DNA from: SBBG01 sp033717875
Lineage (GTDB): Bacteria > Pseudomonadota > Gammaproteobacteria > Ga0077554 > Ga007554
Length of the DNA stretch: 64,000 nt
Direction: 5' to 3'
Assembly: GCA_033717875.1 (NCBI GenBank)
Contig: JADDKJ010000002.1
Span: 73,981-137,980 of the forward strand
Positions 26,920 through 35,956 of the stretch are shown in pieces (position 1 is the first letter of the stretch; each line of letters begins with the position of its first letter). The position numbers and the translations under genes were made by a program. Under the pieces are notes generated by a model. That model ran no database searches and was not told the origin of the DNA. It was given only the letters and a program-made list of their open reading frames with translations.

Positions 26920-28829
26920 CGGGCCTTTCACGGGGACTGGTCGGCCGCTTGATGGCGGGGGTGGTGATCATACACGTGATATTGATCCCCTTGCTGTTTG
27001 CCGGCGTGCTCTATATCGTCAAGCAAGGCTATCAGTCGCTGTTCATCAATCAAGCACGCGCCGGCTCCCATCTGCTCGCCGTGCTGGCGGGACGGGACCC
27101 ACGCCCGGCGCAGCTGCAGACCCTGTTTGAAGAAGTGATGTTGAGCGGCAGTGTGGTTTCCCTCGCCGCACTGGACACGTCAAACAAGGTTATTGCCAGC
27201 GCCGGCCAGCTGGACATAGAAGAAAATTTTCAGGAAGATTTCTTCTTCGGCGAATACGGCGACTCGGTCTATCATGTCTCTGTCCCGATATATGACAACG
27301 GCGGCACACTGCTCGGCACGCTGCGGCTGGGATACGATGAAACCCCCACCCAGGAGCAGATCGCCAGCACGGAGACGAGGGGAATATATCTTGGCATAGG
27401 CTATATTTCACTGACCCTGTTCCTGGTCATTCTCGGCAGCAAAACTCTCAACCTGATGCGCAAAAAGCTGGTGACTCAGGCCCATGCGCTCGAACACCAA
27501 GCCCTGCACGACACCCTTACTGGCCTGCCCAACCGCGCCTTGCTGCAGGATCGGTTGCAACAGGTGATACTTGGCAGCCAGCGTGAACGCGCCCCTTTTG
27601 CGCTGTTTCTGATGGACCTCGACCGCTTCAAGGAAGTCAACGACACGTTGGGACACCAGGCGGGCGATACCATTCTTGAACAAACCGCTGCGCGTCTGCG
27701 CGAGGTGATCCGTGAGTCCGATACCGTGGCGCGGCTGGGGGGCGACGAATTCGCCGTGGTGTTACCCAAGGTCGATGCCGATGACGCGGTTTTGATCGCG
27801 GAAAAACTGCTCAAGGCCCTGTACGAACCTTTCGTTGTCGATGCACGGCCCCTGCCGCTCGGCGCGAGTATCGGCATCGCCCTGTTCCCGGAGCACGGCG
27901 AAGATGCCAGCACCCTGCTGCGCCGCGCCGATGTGGCGATGTACGCCGCCAAACATGGCGGCGGCGGCCTGACCATCTATGACGCCGATCTGGACAAACA
28001 CAGCGTGGACCGGCTGACGCTGACCACGGAATTGAAACAGGGTCTCGAACGCGATGAGATCGAGGTGTTTTATCAGCCCAAGGTCGATTTGCACAGCGGC
28101 GAGATTTGCGGCGTCGAAGCCTTGGCGCGCTGGCGCCATCCCGAGCGCGGGCTGATCCTGCCCGCCGATTTCATCCCGCTCGCCGAGCGCGCGGGCATCA
28201 TCAATGCCCTGACGCTGCGCATCATCGAAATCAGCACGCAGCACTGCAAGGATTTGTCGGACAAAAAGGGGTGCATCAATATCGCCATCAATCTTTCGCC
28301 TCTGAGCCTGCTGGATAGCAAATTCGCCGATAAGGTCGAGAATATCCTGCGCCATCGCGCATTCCCCCCCTGCACCCTGATTCTGGAAGTGACCGAAAGC
28401 ACGATCATGGCCGACACACCCCAGACACAGGAGACCTTTGCCCGGCTGGCCGCCATGGGCATAAAAATCTCGATCGACGATTTCGGCACAGGATATTCGT
28501 CGCTAATGCGCCTTAAAAAACTGCCGGTATCGGAGGTCAAGATCGATAAGTCGTTCGTCATCGACATGCTGCATGACGACAACGATGCCGCGATCGTGCG
28601 CGCCACCATCGATCTGGCGCACAACCTCGGGCTGAAGGTGGTCGCGGAGGGGGTGGAAACACAAGGGCACCTGGATGCACTCCATGCCTTCGGCTGCGAC
28701 ATGGCGCAAGGCTATCACATCGAGCGGCCGCTGCCGCCCCTGGAAATTCAACACCTGCTGGCAACGAAGAAAAGAATCGCCGCTGTGAAGGAAGAAAGCG
28801 ATGGGAAACCGCTGTTCAGCGGGTTATAA
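26898..28829 (+). CDS. Membrane GGDEF-EAL protein with periplasmic sensor domain
   Basis: 643 residues. The first membrane helix is at about 14-38 (LMAGVVIIHVILIPLLFAGVLY), a periplasmic domain follows to about 170, then a second helix (GIGYISLTLFLVILGSK). GGDEF is at about 205-370 (RLGGDEFAVVLP, intact) and EAL at about 385-630 (GVEALARWRHPERG, DDFGTGYSSLMRLKKL). ATG at 26898 is chosen because CCAGGA lies just upstream; it is inside the 3' end of the PstS-like gene, so translation is probably coupled. Expected to adjust c-di-GMP in response to a periplasmic signal. Confidence 0.93.
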   Translation: MAKPTGIAGLSRGLVGRLMAGVVIIHVILIPLLFAGVLYIVKQGYQSLFINQARAGSHLLAVLAGRDPRPAQLQTLFEEVMLSGSVVSLAALDTSNKVIASAGQLDIEENFQEDFFFGEYGDSVYHVSVPIYDNGGTLLGTLRLGYDETPTQEQIASTETRGIYLGIGYISLTLFLVILGSKTLNLMRKKLVTQAHALEHQALHDTLTGLPNRALLQDRLQQVILGSQRERAPFALFLMDLDRFKEVNDTLGHQAGDTILEQTAARLREVIRESDTVARLGGDEFAVVLPKVDADDAVLIAEKLLKALYEPFVVDARPLPLGASIGIALFPEHGEDASTLLRRADVAMYAAKHGGGGLTIYDADLDKHSVDRLTLTTELKQGLERDEIEVFYQPKVDLHSGEICGVEALARWRHPERGLILPADFIPLAERAGIINALTLRIIEISTQHCKDLSDKKGCINIAINLSPLSLLDSKFADKVENILRHRAFPPCTLILEVTESTIMADTPQTQETFARLAAMGIKISIDDFGTGYSSLMRLKKLPVSEVKIDKSFVIDMLHDDNDAAIVRATIDLAHNLGLKVVAEGVETQGHLDALHAFGCDMAQGYHIERPLPPLEIQHLLATKKRIAAVKEESDGKPLFSGL

Positions 28830-28830
28830 A

Positions 28831-28929
28831 ATGTAGCGCGCGAAACACACAAGCTGTTTTTTGAATGAGTGCCTGTCGGCACGGCTGGCGGGTTACGGCG
28901 CCGAAAAGAGCACCTAACCCGCCCTACAT
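28831..28929. repeat. TAGGGCGGGTTAG-family repeat
   Basis: ATGTAGCGCGCGAAACACAC, a hairpin GTGCCTGTCGGCAC, then GGCTGGCGGGTTACGGCGCC and CTAACCCGCCCTACATT. Related copies are at 45720-45845 and, degenerate, near 48440-48477. The hemB stop codon (TAG) lies in its right end. Confidence 0.75.
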
Positions 28930-29943
28930 TGAACCCTTCAGCCATCCCGCCGCACGCTTGGCGAAATAGGTGAGTATACCATCGGCTCCGGCGCGCTTTA
29001 TCGACAGCAGCGACTCCAGCACCACCGCGCGCTCGTTCAACCAGCCATTCTGGCTGGCCGCCATCAGCATGGCGTATTCGCCGCTCACCTGATAAACGAA
29101 GGTGGGCGCGCCGAATTCGTCCTTCACGCGACGGACGATATCAAGGTAGGGCATGCCAGGCTTGACCATCACCATGTCCGCCCCCTCCTCCAGATCCAGC
29201 GCGACCTCGTGCAGGGCCTCGTCGCTGTTGGCCGGATCCATTTGATAAGTATATTTGTTGCCGCCGCCGAGATTGGCGGCCGAACCCACCGCGTCGCGGA
29301 ACGGACCATAAAAGCTAGAGGCGTACTTCGCGGAATAGGCGAGAATGCGGGTATGGATATGGTCGGCGGCTTCCAGCGCGTCGCGGATCGCCCCAATGCG
29401 GCCGTCCATCATGTCCGATGGCGCCACCACATCGGCCCCCGCCTCGGCATGGGAAAGCGCCTGCTTGACCAGCACCGCCACCGTCTCGTCGTTCATGACG
29501 TAGCCGGTTTCACCGATCAACCCATCCTGGCCATGAGTGGTGAAGGGATCCAGCGCCACATCGGTGATCACCCCAAGTTGGGGGAATTCGCGTTTGAGCG
29601 CGCGCACCGCGCGCTGGGCCAGCCCTTGCGGGTTATAGGCCTCGCGGGCATCCTCGGTCTTCGTGTCCTGCGGTGTCACCGGAAACAGCGCCACCGCCGG
29701 CACGCCCAGCCCCACCAGTTCGGCAGCCTCTTTCAGCAACTCGTCGATACTCACCCGCTCCACGCCGGGCATGGAGGCGACCGCCTCGCGCTTGCCACTT
29801 CCCTCCAGGACGAAAACGGGGCAGATCAGATCATCCGCGGTGAGTACAGTTTCACGCATCATGCGGCGCGAAAAGTCGTCACGCCGCATACGGCGCATAC
29901 GCCGGCGGGGGAAAACGCCTTCTTTGGCGGCTGGGTTAGCCAT
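28924..29943 (-). CDS. hemB: Delta-aminolevulinic acid dehydratase (porphobilinogen synthase)
   Basis: Condenses two 5-aminolevulinate to porphobilinogen in haem synthesis. 339 residues. The Schiff-base lysines lie in the blocks AYSAKYASSFYGPFRDA and MVKPGMPYLDIVRRVKDEF, with YQVSGEYAML after. The metal-site loop reads DVALDPFTTHGQDG: it lacks the Cys triad of zinc enzymes, so this is the magnesium-type HemB. The TAG stop is supplied by a dispersed repeat. Haem supply matters here because c-type cytochrome genes fill the right half of the window. Confidence 0.97.
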   Translation of the reverse strand: MANPAAKEGVFPRRRMRRMRRDDFSRRMMRETVLTADDLICPVFVLEGSGKREAVASMPGVERVSIDELLKEAAELVGLGVPAVALFPVTPQDTKTEDAREAYNPQGLAQRAVRALKREFPQLGVITDVALDPFTTHGQDGLIGETGYVMNDETVAVLVKQALSHAEAGADVVAPSDMMDGRIGAIRDALEAADHIHTRILAYSAKYASSFYGPFRDAVGSAANLGGGNKYTYQMDPANSDEALHEVALDLEEGADMVMVKPGMPYLDIVRRVKDEFGAPTFVYQVSGEYAMLMAASQNGWLNERAVVLESLLSIKRAGADGILTYFAKRAAGWLKGSM

Positions 29944-30055
29944 CGGAAGTTACCTCGAAATACCAAGCATACTGGCCGCGAGAGAACGCGGGATTAGAAA
30001 GGACGAGAAAAGTTTCCCTGCCTCCACCAGCGGAAGACAGGGAAACCAGCACTAC

Positions 30056-31516
30056 TTACTTCTTCTTGCCGGCCTTCTTGGCGACAACCTTCTTCTTGGG
30101 CGCCACCTTGACCTTGGCGGCAGGCGCGGCTTTCTTCACCGCTGCCTTCTTGAGCGCGGCCTTGGGCATCGCCTTCTTCATCGCCCCTTTCTTGGGTGCG
30201 GCTTTTGCTATTGCTTTTTTCGCAATCGCCTTCTTCGGAGCAACCTTCTTGGCGGGTGCCTTCTTGGCGATCATCTTCTTGACGGGCGCCTTCTTCGCCG
30301 CCGTCTTCTTTGCTACCGCCTTCTTCGCTACCGCTTTTTTCGCCGGGGCTTTCTTGGCCGGAGCCTTCTTCGCCACCGCCTTCTTCAAGGTAGCAGCCAA
30401 TGCCTTGGCGGTCTTGGCCACTTTCTTCTGCGCGAACTTCGCTGTCTTGGCGACGGCCTTGGCCTCTTTCTTGACTGTGGCGGCGGCCTTGGTGGCGGCC
30501 TTGACGACTTTCTTCTCGACCTTCACGGCAGCCTTCTTGACGACAACGGCTTCCTTCTTGGCCACGGCGACAGCCTTGGCAGCGGCTTTGACCACTTTCT
30601 TCTCGGCCTTCACCACAGCCTTCTTAGCGACGACAACCTCTTTCCTGGCGGTGGCAACCGCTTTGGTGGCGGCGGCAGCGGCCTTTTTCTCAACATTCTG
30701 GACAGCTTTCACAGCGGCTTTAACCTCTTTTTTGACAGTGGCAACAACTTCCCTGGCGGCAGGAGCCGCTTTCTTCTCCGGGGCTTTTTGGGGCGCCGCC
30801 GCGGGAGCAACCGCCGGTTTCTTCACGGCAGGCTTGGCGGCAACAGCGGGTTTCGGCACCGGCGCGGGCATCGGCTCGCTGATGATTTTTTGGATCGCGG
30901 CGAAGATGTCCTTGATTTCCCCCACGCCCTGCACGGTGCACAGCTTGCCCTGATTACGGTAGTACGCCACCACCGGGGCGGTCTGGGCCTCATAAACCCG
31001 CAGACGGTTGCTGATGGTCTCCTCGTTGTCATCGGCGCGGTGACGCAGATTGCCGCCGCATTTGTCGCAGCGTTCGTCGAGCTTGGAGGGAGAAGTGTAG
31101 ATGTTATAGGTCTGCCCGCAGGATTCGCAGGTGCGGCGCCCCGTGAGGCGCTGCAACAGAATCTCGAAATCGACGTCAATCAGCAGCCCGATCTCCAGCG
31201 GCTGCCGGACCTTTTCCAGCATGGCATCCAATGCCTCGGCCTGCGGAATGTTGCGCGGAAAACCATCGAGGATGAATCCTTTCTTGGCATCGGGCTGTCC
31301 CAGCCGTTCCTCGATCATGCCCAGGACGATCTCATCCGACACCAGTTGTCCGGCATCCATCGCGGCCTTGGCTTGCAACCCCAGCGGCGTTCCCGCCGCC
31401 ACCGCGGCGCGCAACAGATCGCCGGTGGAGATTTGCGGAATATGATGTTTTTCGACGAGCAGCTTGGCTTGCGTGCCTTTTCCCGAACCAGGCGCTCCTA
31501 AAAGTACAATTCTCAT
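30056..31516 (-). CDS. adk: Adenylate kinase fused to a long histone H1-like Lys/Ala tail
   Basis: Residues 1 to about 216 are a complete long-type adenylate kinase (AMP + ATP to 2 ADP): P-loop GAPGSGKGTQAK, AMP site STGDLLRAA, DGFPRN, and a LID with four Cys (CESCG...CDKCG) that should bind zinc. Residues about 217-486 are almost only Lys, Ala, Val and Pro, first as VKKEVKAAVKAV-like helical blocks and then as PAKKAPAKKA-type repeats, ending AGKKK. This resembles the C-termini of bacterial H1-like proteins and AlgP. Normal adenylate kinases end near 215. The frame is continuous with no stop. A Met (SEPMPAPVP) near the junction might allow a separate tail protein, but no strong ribosome site precedes it. 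The tail should bind nucleic acid or polyanions; this is inference. Confidence 0.95.
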   Translation of the reverse strand: MRIVLLGAPGSGKGTQAKLLVEKHHIPQISTGDLLRAAVAAGTPLGLQAKAAMDAGQLVSDEIVLGMIEERLGQPDAKKGFILDGFPRNIPQAEALDAMLEKVRQPLEIGLLIDVDFEILLQRLTGRRTCESCGQTYNIYTSPSKLDERCDKCGGNLRHRADDNEETISNRLRVYEAQTAPVVAYYRNQGKLCTVQGVGEIKDIFAAIQKIISEPMPAPVPKPAVAAKPAVKKPAVAPAAAPQKAPEKKAAPAAREVVATVKKEVKAAVKAVQNVEKKAAAAATKAVATARKEVVVAKKAVVKAEKKVVKAAAKAVAVAKKEAVVVKKAAVKVEKKVVKAATKAAATVKKEAKAVAKTAKFAQKKVAKTAKALAATLKKAVAKKAPAKKAPAKKAVAKKAVAKKTAAKKAPVKKMIAKKAPAKKVAPKKAIAKKAIAKAAPKKGAMKKAMPKAALKKAAVKKAAPAAKVKVAPKKKVVAKKAGKKK

Positions 31517-31772
31517 AGCGGCGTTTGCACTCCCTTTCTCTGGCTTATTGATTGTTGAATCGGTTCTCTACGTCAACAGCGCTTCAGCTTCTTGTTGCGC
31601 ACATTTCAGCGTCACGCCTGCTTTGCCTTGTAAATCGAAAACTCAATTTTAAGAAAGAAGTTTTTTCGGCTTTTTTCCAGTTGCCTAAACTACTCTGAGT
31701 GATATGTTTAAGTCAATGAACTTTATGCAAGGAAATCACAATTTTCAACTAACGCTGCGCGTACAAGCGACA

Positions 31773-31802
31773 TTGGTTTACCGTCGGCAGTGCCGGTATA
31801 AT
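31773..31802 (+). promoter_or_regulatory. Sigma-70 promoter of ppa
   Basis: TTGGTT (31773-31778), 18-base spacer, TATAAT (31797-31802). Transcription would begin near 31809, which rules out the in-frame ATG at 31801 as the ppa start. The rest of the adk-ppa gap (31517-31772) shows only AT-rich sequence. Confidence 0.7.
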
Positions 31803-31842
31803 GGCGGCTCCTGAATTTTCAACCACACGAGAGAAATCCGCC

Positions 31843-32370
31843 ATGAGCCTGCACAACATCAGCCCCGGACGCGACGTTCCCAACGACATCAACGTCATCA
31901 TCGAAATCCCCGCGCACAGCGGCCCGGTGAAATACGAAATCGACAAGGACAGCGGCGCGCTGTTCGTCGATCGCTTCATGGGCACCGCCATGTATTACCC
32001 CTGCAATTATGGCTACGTCCCCAACACGCTCTCCGAAGACGGCGATCCGGTGGATGTACTGGTCGTCACTCCGGTGCCGCTGATCAACGGTTCGGTGATC
32101 CGCTGCCGCCCGGTCGGCATGCTGAAAATGACCGACGAATCCGGCATCGACGCCAAGGTGCTCGCCGTGCCGGTGGACAAGCTTTCGCCGCTCTACTCCA
32201 ATGCGCAATCGCCGGAAGACATGCCGCAATCCCTGCTGGCGCAGATCGGCCACTTTTTCGAACACTACAAGGACCTCGAAAAGGGCAAGTGGGCCAAGGT
32301 GGAAGGCTGGGTGGGCCAAGCGGAAGCCAAGGCCGAAATCCTGGCGGCGCTGGCGCGTTTCAATAAATAG
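31843..32370 (+). CDS. ppa: Inorganic pyrophosphatase
   Basis: Hydrolyses pyrophosphate released by biosynthesis. 175 residues, the normal family-I length. It starts MSLHNISPGRDVPNDINVII. Active-site blocks are EIPAHSGPVKYEIDKDSG, YPCNYGYVPNTL and the metal-binding EDGDPVDVLVV. The start is fixed by a promoter whose -10 overlaps the earlier ATG. Divergent from adk. Confidence 0.97.
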   Translation: MSLHNISPGRDVPNDINVIIEIPAHSGPVKYEIDKDSGALFVDRFMGTAMYYPCNYGYVPNTLSEDGDPVDVLVVTPVPLINGSVIRCRPVGMLKMTDESGIDAKVLAVPVDKLSPLYSNAQSPEDMPQSLLAQIGHFFEHYKDLEKGKWAKVEGWVGQAEAKAEILAALARFNK

Positions 32371-32393
32371 CTTGCAGTGCGCATAAGCAAAAC

Positions 32394-32428
32394 GCCTCGC
32401 ACCGGATGTTTCGCATCCGGTGCGAGGC
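32394..32428. other. Strong 15-bp hairpin after ppa
   Basis: GCCTCGCACCGGATG, loop TTTCG, CATCCGGTGCGAGGC: a perfect stem in the short gap between ppa and the CDF gene. There is no T tract on either side, so it is not a classical terminator. It may limit read-through or protect mRNA ends. Confidence 0.65.
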
Positions 32429-32465
32429 GGATCGCGCCCTGCGGGCTCTGCTCACCACTGCCTCC

Positions 32466-33353
32466 ATGAACCACCACACCCATCATCACCATATCCACAA
32501 CAATCTGACGTGGGCGCTGGTGTTCACCCTTGCCTTTGCCGCCGTCGAAGCAATGGCGGGATGGCAGGCGGGATCGCTGGCGCTGCTGGGCGATGCGGGG
32601 CACATGGTGACGGATGCCGCCGCGCTGGGGCTGGCCGCCTTCGCCGCCTGGATCGCCAAACGCCCGCCCTCGGTGCGCCACTCGTATGGCCTGGGCCGAG
32701 CCGAGATCATCGCCGCATTGGTCAATTCCCTCTTCATGCTGGGCATCGTGGCCGGCATCGTGATCGCCGCCATCCAGCGCCTGCAAGCGCCGCAACCGGT
32801 CGCCGGCGGGGTGGTGATGGGCGTGGCGGCGCTGGGCCTGGCGGTGAATGTCATCGTCGCGTGGATGCTGAGCCACGGCGAGGAAACGCTCAACACCCGT
32901 GCCGCCCTGCTGCACGTCCTGGGTGACCTGCTCGGCTCCGTGGCCGCCTTGATTGCCGGCGCGGTGATTTATTTCACCGGCTGGACCGCCATCGACCCGA
33001 TCCTGTCGCTGGTCATCTGCGCACTGATCCTGTTTTCCGGTTTCCGCCTGATGCGCGAAGCCCTGCATGTCCTGATGGAAGGCGTGCCCTCCTTTCTCGA
33101 CCTGCCGGAAATAGGCCGCGCCATGGCGGGGGTGCAAGGCGTCGCCTCGGTGCACGACCTTCATATCTGGGCGCTGTCATCGGGCACGGTGATGCTCTCG
33201 GCCCATGTGACTGTCCCGGATATGTCCCGATGGCAGACCATCCTCGCGGCGCAGCAAGAACTGCTCCACGAGCGCTACGGCATCGAACACATCACCCTGC
33301 AACCGGAACTCGCGGCGCAAGAAAAGGTGGTCCGGCTGATGCCAGACCGGTGA
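32466..33353 (+). CDS. Cation diffusion facilitator (Zn/Cd/Co exporter)
   Basis: Exports divalent metal from cytoplasm to periplasm against protons. 295 residues from the Met followed by a His-rich stretch (MNHHTHHHHIHNN), a likely metal-sensing tail. Six membrane helices are visible; helix II carries GDAGHMVTDA and helix V HVLGDLLGS, the HxxxD metal sites of zinc transporters. The C-terminal cytoplasmic domain contains SVHDLHIWALSSG. An earlier in-frame Met at 32406 lies in the hairpin and is not used. Probably ZitB/CzcD-like; metal inferred from motifs. Confidence 0.93.
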   Translation: MNHHTHHHHIHNNLTWALVFTLAFAAVEAMAGWQAGSLALLGDAGHMVTDAAALGLAAFAAWIAKRPPSVRHSYGLGRAEIIAALVNSLFMLGIVAGIVIAAIQRLQAPQPVAGGVVMGVAALGLAVNVIVAWMLSHGEETLNTRAALLHVLGDLLGSVAALIAGAVIYFTGWTAIDPILSLVICALILFSGFRLMREALHVLMEGVPSFLDLPEIGRAMAGVQGVASVHDLHIWALSSGTVMLSAHVTVPDMSRWQTILAAQQELLHERYGIEHITLQPELAAQEKVVRLMPDR

Positions 33354-33415
33354 TCTGTACGACCAGCCCATTTCCATGTTAATTTTGCATGTTTGGTTTC
33401 ACTTTGCGTCCTGAT

Positions 33416-34246
33416 ATGCTGATCGACTTCACCAAAATGCACGGCCTGGGCAACGACTTCGTTGTCATCGACGCCATTTCCCAGCCCGTCTCGCTGACGG
33501 CGGATCAGATCCGCCGCATTGCGGACCGGCATTTTGGCGTCGGCTGCGACCAGGTGCTGCTGGTGGAAGCCGCGCGCGATGCGAACGCGGATTTCCGCTA
33601 TCGCATCTACAACGCCGACGGCGGCGAAGTGGAACAGTGCGGCAATGGCGCGCGCTGTTTCGCCCGCTTCGTGCTCGACCGCCATCTGACGGACAAGCAC
33701 GAGATCGCCGTGAAAACGGCCGGTGGCATCATCCACCCGCGCATCGAGGCCGACGGCCAGGTCACCGTCGACATGGGCGTGCCGCGCTTTGCCCCGGCGC
33801 AGATTCCCTTCGTGGCGGATGCCGAGACTGACGCCTACACACTGGAGGTGGCGGGACAACAGTTGACCATCGGCGCGGTGTCGATGGGCAATCCCCACGC
33901 CGTGCTGCTGGCCGATGACGTGACGACCGCGCCGGTAGCCGCATTGGGACCGCTGATCGAGAAGCACGCGCGGTTCCCGAACCGCGTCAACGTGGGGTTC
34001 ATGCAGATTCTGGATCGCGGCCATATCCGGTTGCGCGTCTACGAGCGGGGCGCCGGGGAAACCCTGGCCTGCGGCACGGGCGCCTGCGCCGCCGTGGCGG
34101 TGGGCCGCAAGCGTGGCCTGCTCGACGAAGTGGTTCGTGTGGATTTGCCGGGCGGGATGCTGCTGATCCGCTGGCCAGGGGGAACCGCGCCGGTGTCGAT
34201 GACCGGCCCGGTCGCTTATGTATTCGAGGGAAACATGGAACTATGA
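33416..34246 (+). CDS. dapF: Diaminopimelate epimerase
   Basis: Interconverts LL- and meso-diaminopimelate for lysine and peptidoglycan. 276 residues from MLIDFTKMHGLGNDFVVID. The two catalytic Cys lie in EVEQCGNGARCFARF and TLACGTGACAAVAVG. The ORF extends upstream to 33389, but the family starts at this Met. The stop overlaps the next ATG (ATGA, 34243-34246), giving a coupled dapF-DUF484-xerC operon. Confidence 0.97.
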   Translation: MLIDFTKMHGLGNDFVVIDAISQPVSLTADQIRRIADRHFGVGCDQVLLVEAARDANADFRYRIYNADGGEVEQCGNGARCFARFVLDRHLTDKHEIAVKTAGGIIHPRIEADGQVTVDMGVPRFAPAQIPFVADAETDAYTLEVAGQQLTIGAVSMGNPHAVLLADDVTTAPVAALGPLIEKHARFPNRVNVGFMQILDRGHIRLRVYERGAGETLACGTGACAAVAVGRKRGLLDEVVRVDLPGGMLLIRWPGGTAPVSMTGPVAYVFEGNMEL

Positions 34247-34986
34247 GCACGCAACACAAACACGAGCAGGCGGATGTACCCGCCGCAACAGACGCCAGCG
34301 TCGCCCACTATCTGCGCGCCCACCCCGACTTTTTCTCCGCCCACCCCGAGGTGTTGACCGACATGGTGGTGCCTCATCCCAGCGGAGCGGCAATCTCCCT
34401 CATCGAGCGCCAGGTTGCCGCTTTGCGCGAGCAGAACCGCAAACTCAAGCGTCAGTTGCAAGAGCTGGTGCAGATCGCCCGCGACAACGACCGCCTCGGC
34501 GAGCGTATGCAGCGCCTGACCTTGGCCTTGATGGAGTGCACCAGCCTCGAAGAGGTATTCATCGCTCTGCACGATGGCCTGCGCAACGATTTCCACGCCG
34601 ACGCCGTCGTGCTGCGCTTGATGGTCAAACCCGGACAACCGATCGGCCCAGGACAGATCGAAGCCCTGCCCGATGCCTTGTTCACCGATCCGGACGATCC
34701 CGCATGGGGTGCGTTCAGGGGTGTGTTGAAAGGCGCGAAACCCTTGTGCGGCGTGCTGAATGCCGTGCAACTCCATCATCTGTTTGGCGACGAGGCCGCC
34801 ACGATAAGCTCGGCAGTGCTGATCCCACTGACGACGCCCGCCACTTCGGCCAGCCTGATGCCGTCGATCGGCCTGCTCGCGATAGGCAGCCATGATGCCG
34901 AACGCTTCCACGCCGGCATGGGAACACACTTCCTGGACCAGATGAGCGAACTGATCAGTTGCGCCATCCGGCCCTACCTGGCATAG
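34243..34986 (+). CDS. DUF484 family protein (GAF-like)
   Basis: 247 residues. The N-terminus has VAHYLRAHPDFFSAHPEVL, the hallmark of DUF484, followed by a coiled coil (SLIERQVAALREQNRKLKRQ) and a GAF-like domain. It is always found between dapF and xerC in many gammaproteobacteria; its function is not established. Its ATG overlaps the dapF stop and xerC starts 9 bases after its own stop. Confidence 0.92.
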   Translation: MSTQHKHEQADVPAATDASVAHYLRAHPDFFSAHPEVLTDMVVPHPSGAAISLIERQVAALREQNRKLKRQLQELVQIARDNDRLGERMQRLTLALMECTSLEEVFIALHDGLRNDFHADAVVLRLMVKPGQPIGPGQIEALPDALFTDPDDPAWGAFRGVLKGAKPLCGVLNAVQLHHLFGDEAATISSAVLIPLTTPATSASLMPSIGLLAIGSHDAERFHAGMGTHFLDQMSELISCAIRPYLA

Positions 34987-34995
34987 CGACCGGCC

Positions 34996-35919
34996 TTGGT
35001 GGCTCACGCCAACACCGGATGGATCGAAAAATTTCTCGCCCACCTGCGCGATGAACGCCGCTTATCGCCACTGACGGTGAAAAGTTACCGGCGCGACCTC
35101 GGCAAGGTCAGCGCCTGGTGCAGCCAGCAAGGAATCGAAGACTGGCCGTCCCTCACCAGCCACCACATCCGCGCCCTCACCGCCGCCCTGCACCGGGCCG
35201 GCCTGGAAGGGCGCAGCCTGCAACGCCTGTTATCGGCGCTGCGCTCGTTCTGCAACTATCTGATCGGCGAAAATGTCCTCGCACACAACCCCGCTGCCGC
35301 GGTGCGCGCACCGAAGTCGCCGCGCAAACTGCCAAAGACACTGGACGCCGACCAGATGAAACACCTGCTGGAAGCAGGCGAGCCGGGGCAAAATGAAGCC
35401 GTGCTGATGCTGCGTGATCGTGCCATCATGGAATTGATGTACTCCTCGGGCCTGCGCCTCGGCGAGCTGATCGGCCTTGATTACGGCGATATTGATCTTG
35501 ATGAAGGCTTGGTGACCGTCACCGGCAAGGGCAACAAGACCCGCCGCGTGCCGGTCGGCCAGTACGCGCGCGCGGCGGTGCGGCGGTGGCTGCAAGCGCG
35601 CGCGATGCTGGCGTCGATGGATGAAACCGCGTTATTCGTCGGACACCGCGGCACCCGCCTCACGCCGCGCGCCGTGCAATCGAGGATGCGCGAATGGGCG
35701 ATCAGGCATGGCGGCGAGACGCATCTCCACCCCCACATGCTGCGCCACTCCTTCGCCAGCCACCTGCTGGAATCCAGCGGTGATCTGCGCGCGGTGCAGG
35801 AACTGCTCGGCCACGCCAATCTTTCCACCACCCAGGTCTATACCCACCTCGATTTTCAGCACCTCGCCAGCGTGTACGACCGGGCCCATCCCCGGGCGAA
35901 AAAGCGGGACACTACGTAG
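34996..35919 (+). CDS. xerC: Tyrosine recombinase XerC
   Basis: Resolves chromosome dimers at dif with XerD. 307 residues. The N-terminal SAM-like DNA-binding domain ends near residue 100. Catalytic residues are Arg in SSGLRLGELIG, Lys in TGKGNKTRRVP, HxxR in HMLRHSFASH, His in LGHANLSTTQ and Tyr in VYTHLDF. No ATG is suitable: translation starts at TTG 34996 or GTG 34999. The TAG stop is the first three bases of a TAGGGTGCGC repeat. Confidence 0.95.
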   Translation: MVAHANTGWIEKFLAHLRDERRLSPLTVKSYRRDLGKVSAWCSQQGIEDWPSLTSHHIRALTAALHRAGLEGRSLQRLLSALRSFCNYLIGENVLAHNPAAAVRAPKSPRKLPKTLDADQMKHLLEAGEPGQNEAVLMLRDRAIMELMYSSGLRLGELIGLDYGDIDLDEGLVTVTGKGNKTRRVPVGQYARAAVRRWLQARAMLASMDETALFVGHRGTRLTPRAVQSRMREWAIRHGGETHLHPHMLRHSFASHLLESSGDLRAVQELLGHANLSTTQVYTHLDFQHLASVYDRAHPRAKKRDTT

Positions 35920-35940
35920 GGTGCGCCGTGCGCACCCGAC
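35916..35940. repeat. TAGGGTGCGC-family repeat at the end of xerC
   Basis: GTAGGGTGCGCCGTGCGCACC followed by CGAC. It provides the xerC stop codon at 35917-35919. Confidence 0.78.
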
Positions 35941-35956
35941 AGGCCCGTTCCCCGGA

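Noticed and set aside
30060..30870. Tandem DNA repeats or a CRISPR-like array
   Set aside because: The repetition is of Lys/Ala codons with irregular spacing and no spacers; it is a coding low-complexity region.
29663..31501. A 612-codon Leu/Gly/Arg-rich open frame opposite adk
   Set aside because: It is the complement of the low-complexity Lys/Ala tail and the adenylate kinase core; no start context.
32394..32428. Rho-independent terminator after ppa
   Set aside because: The stem is strong but there is no T tract on either strand; listed only as a hairpin.
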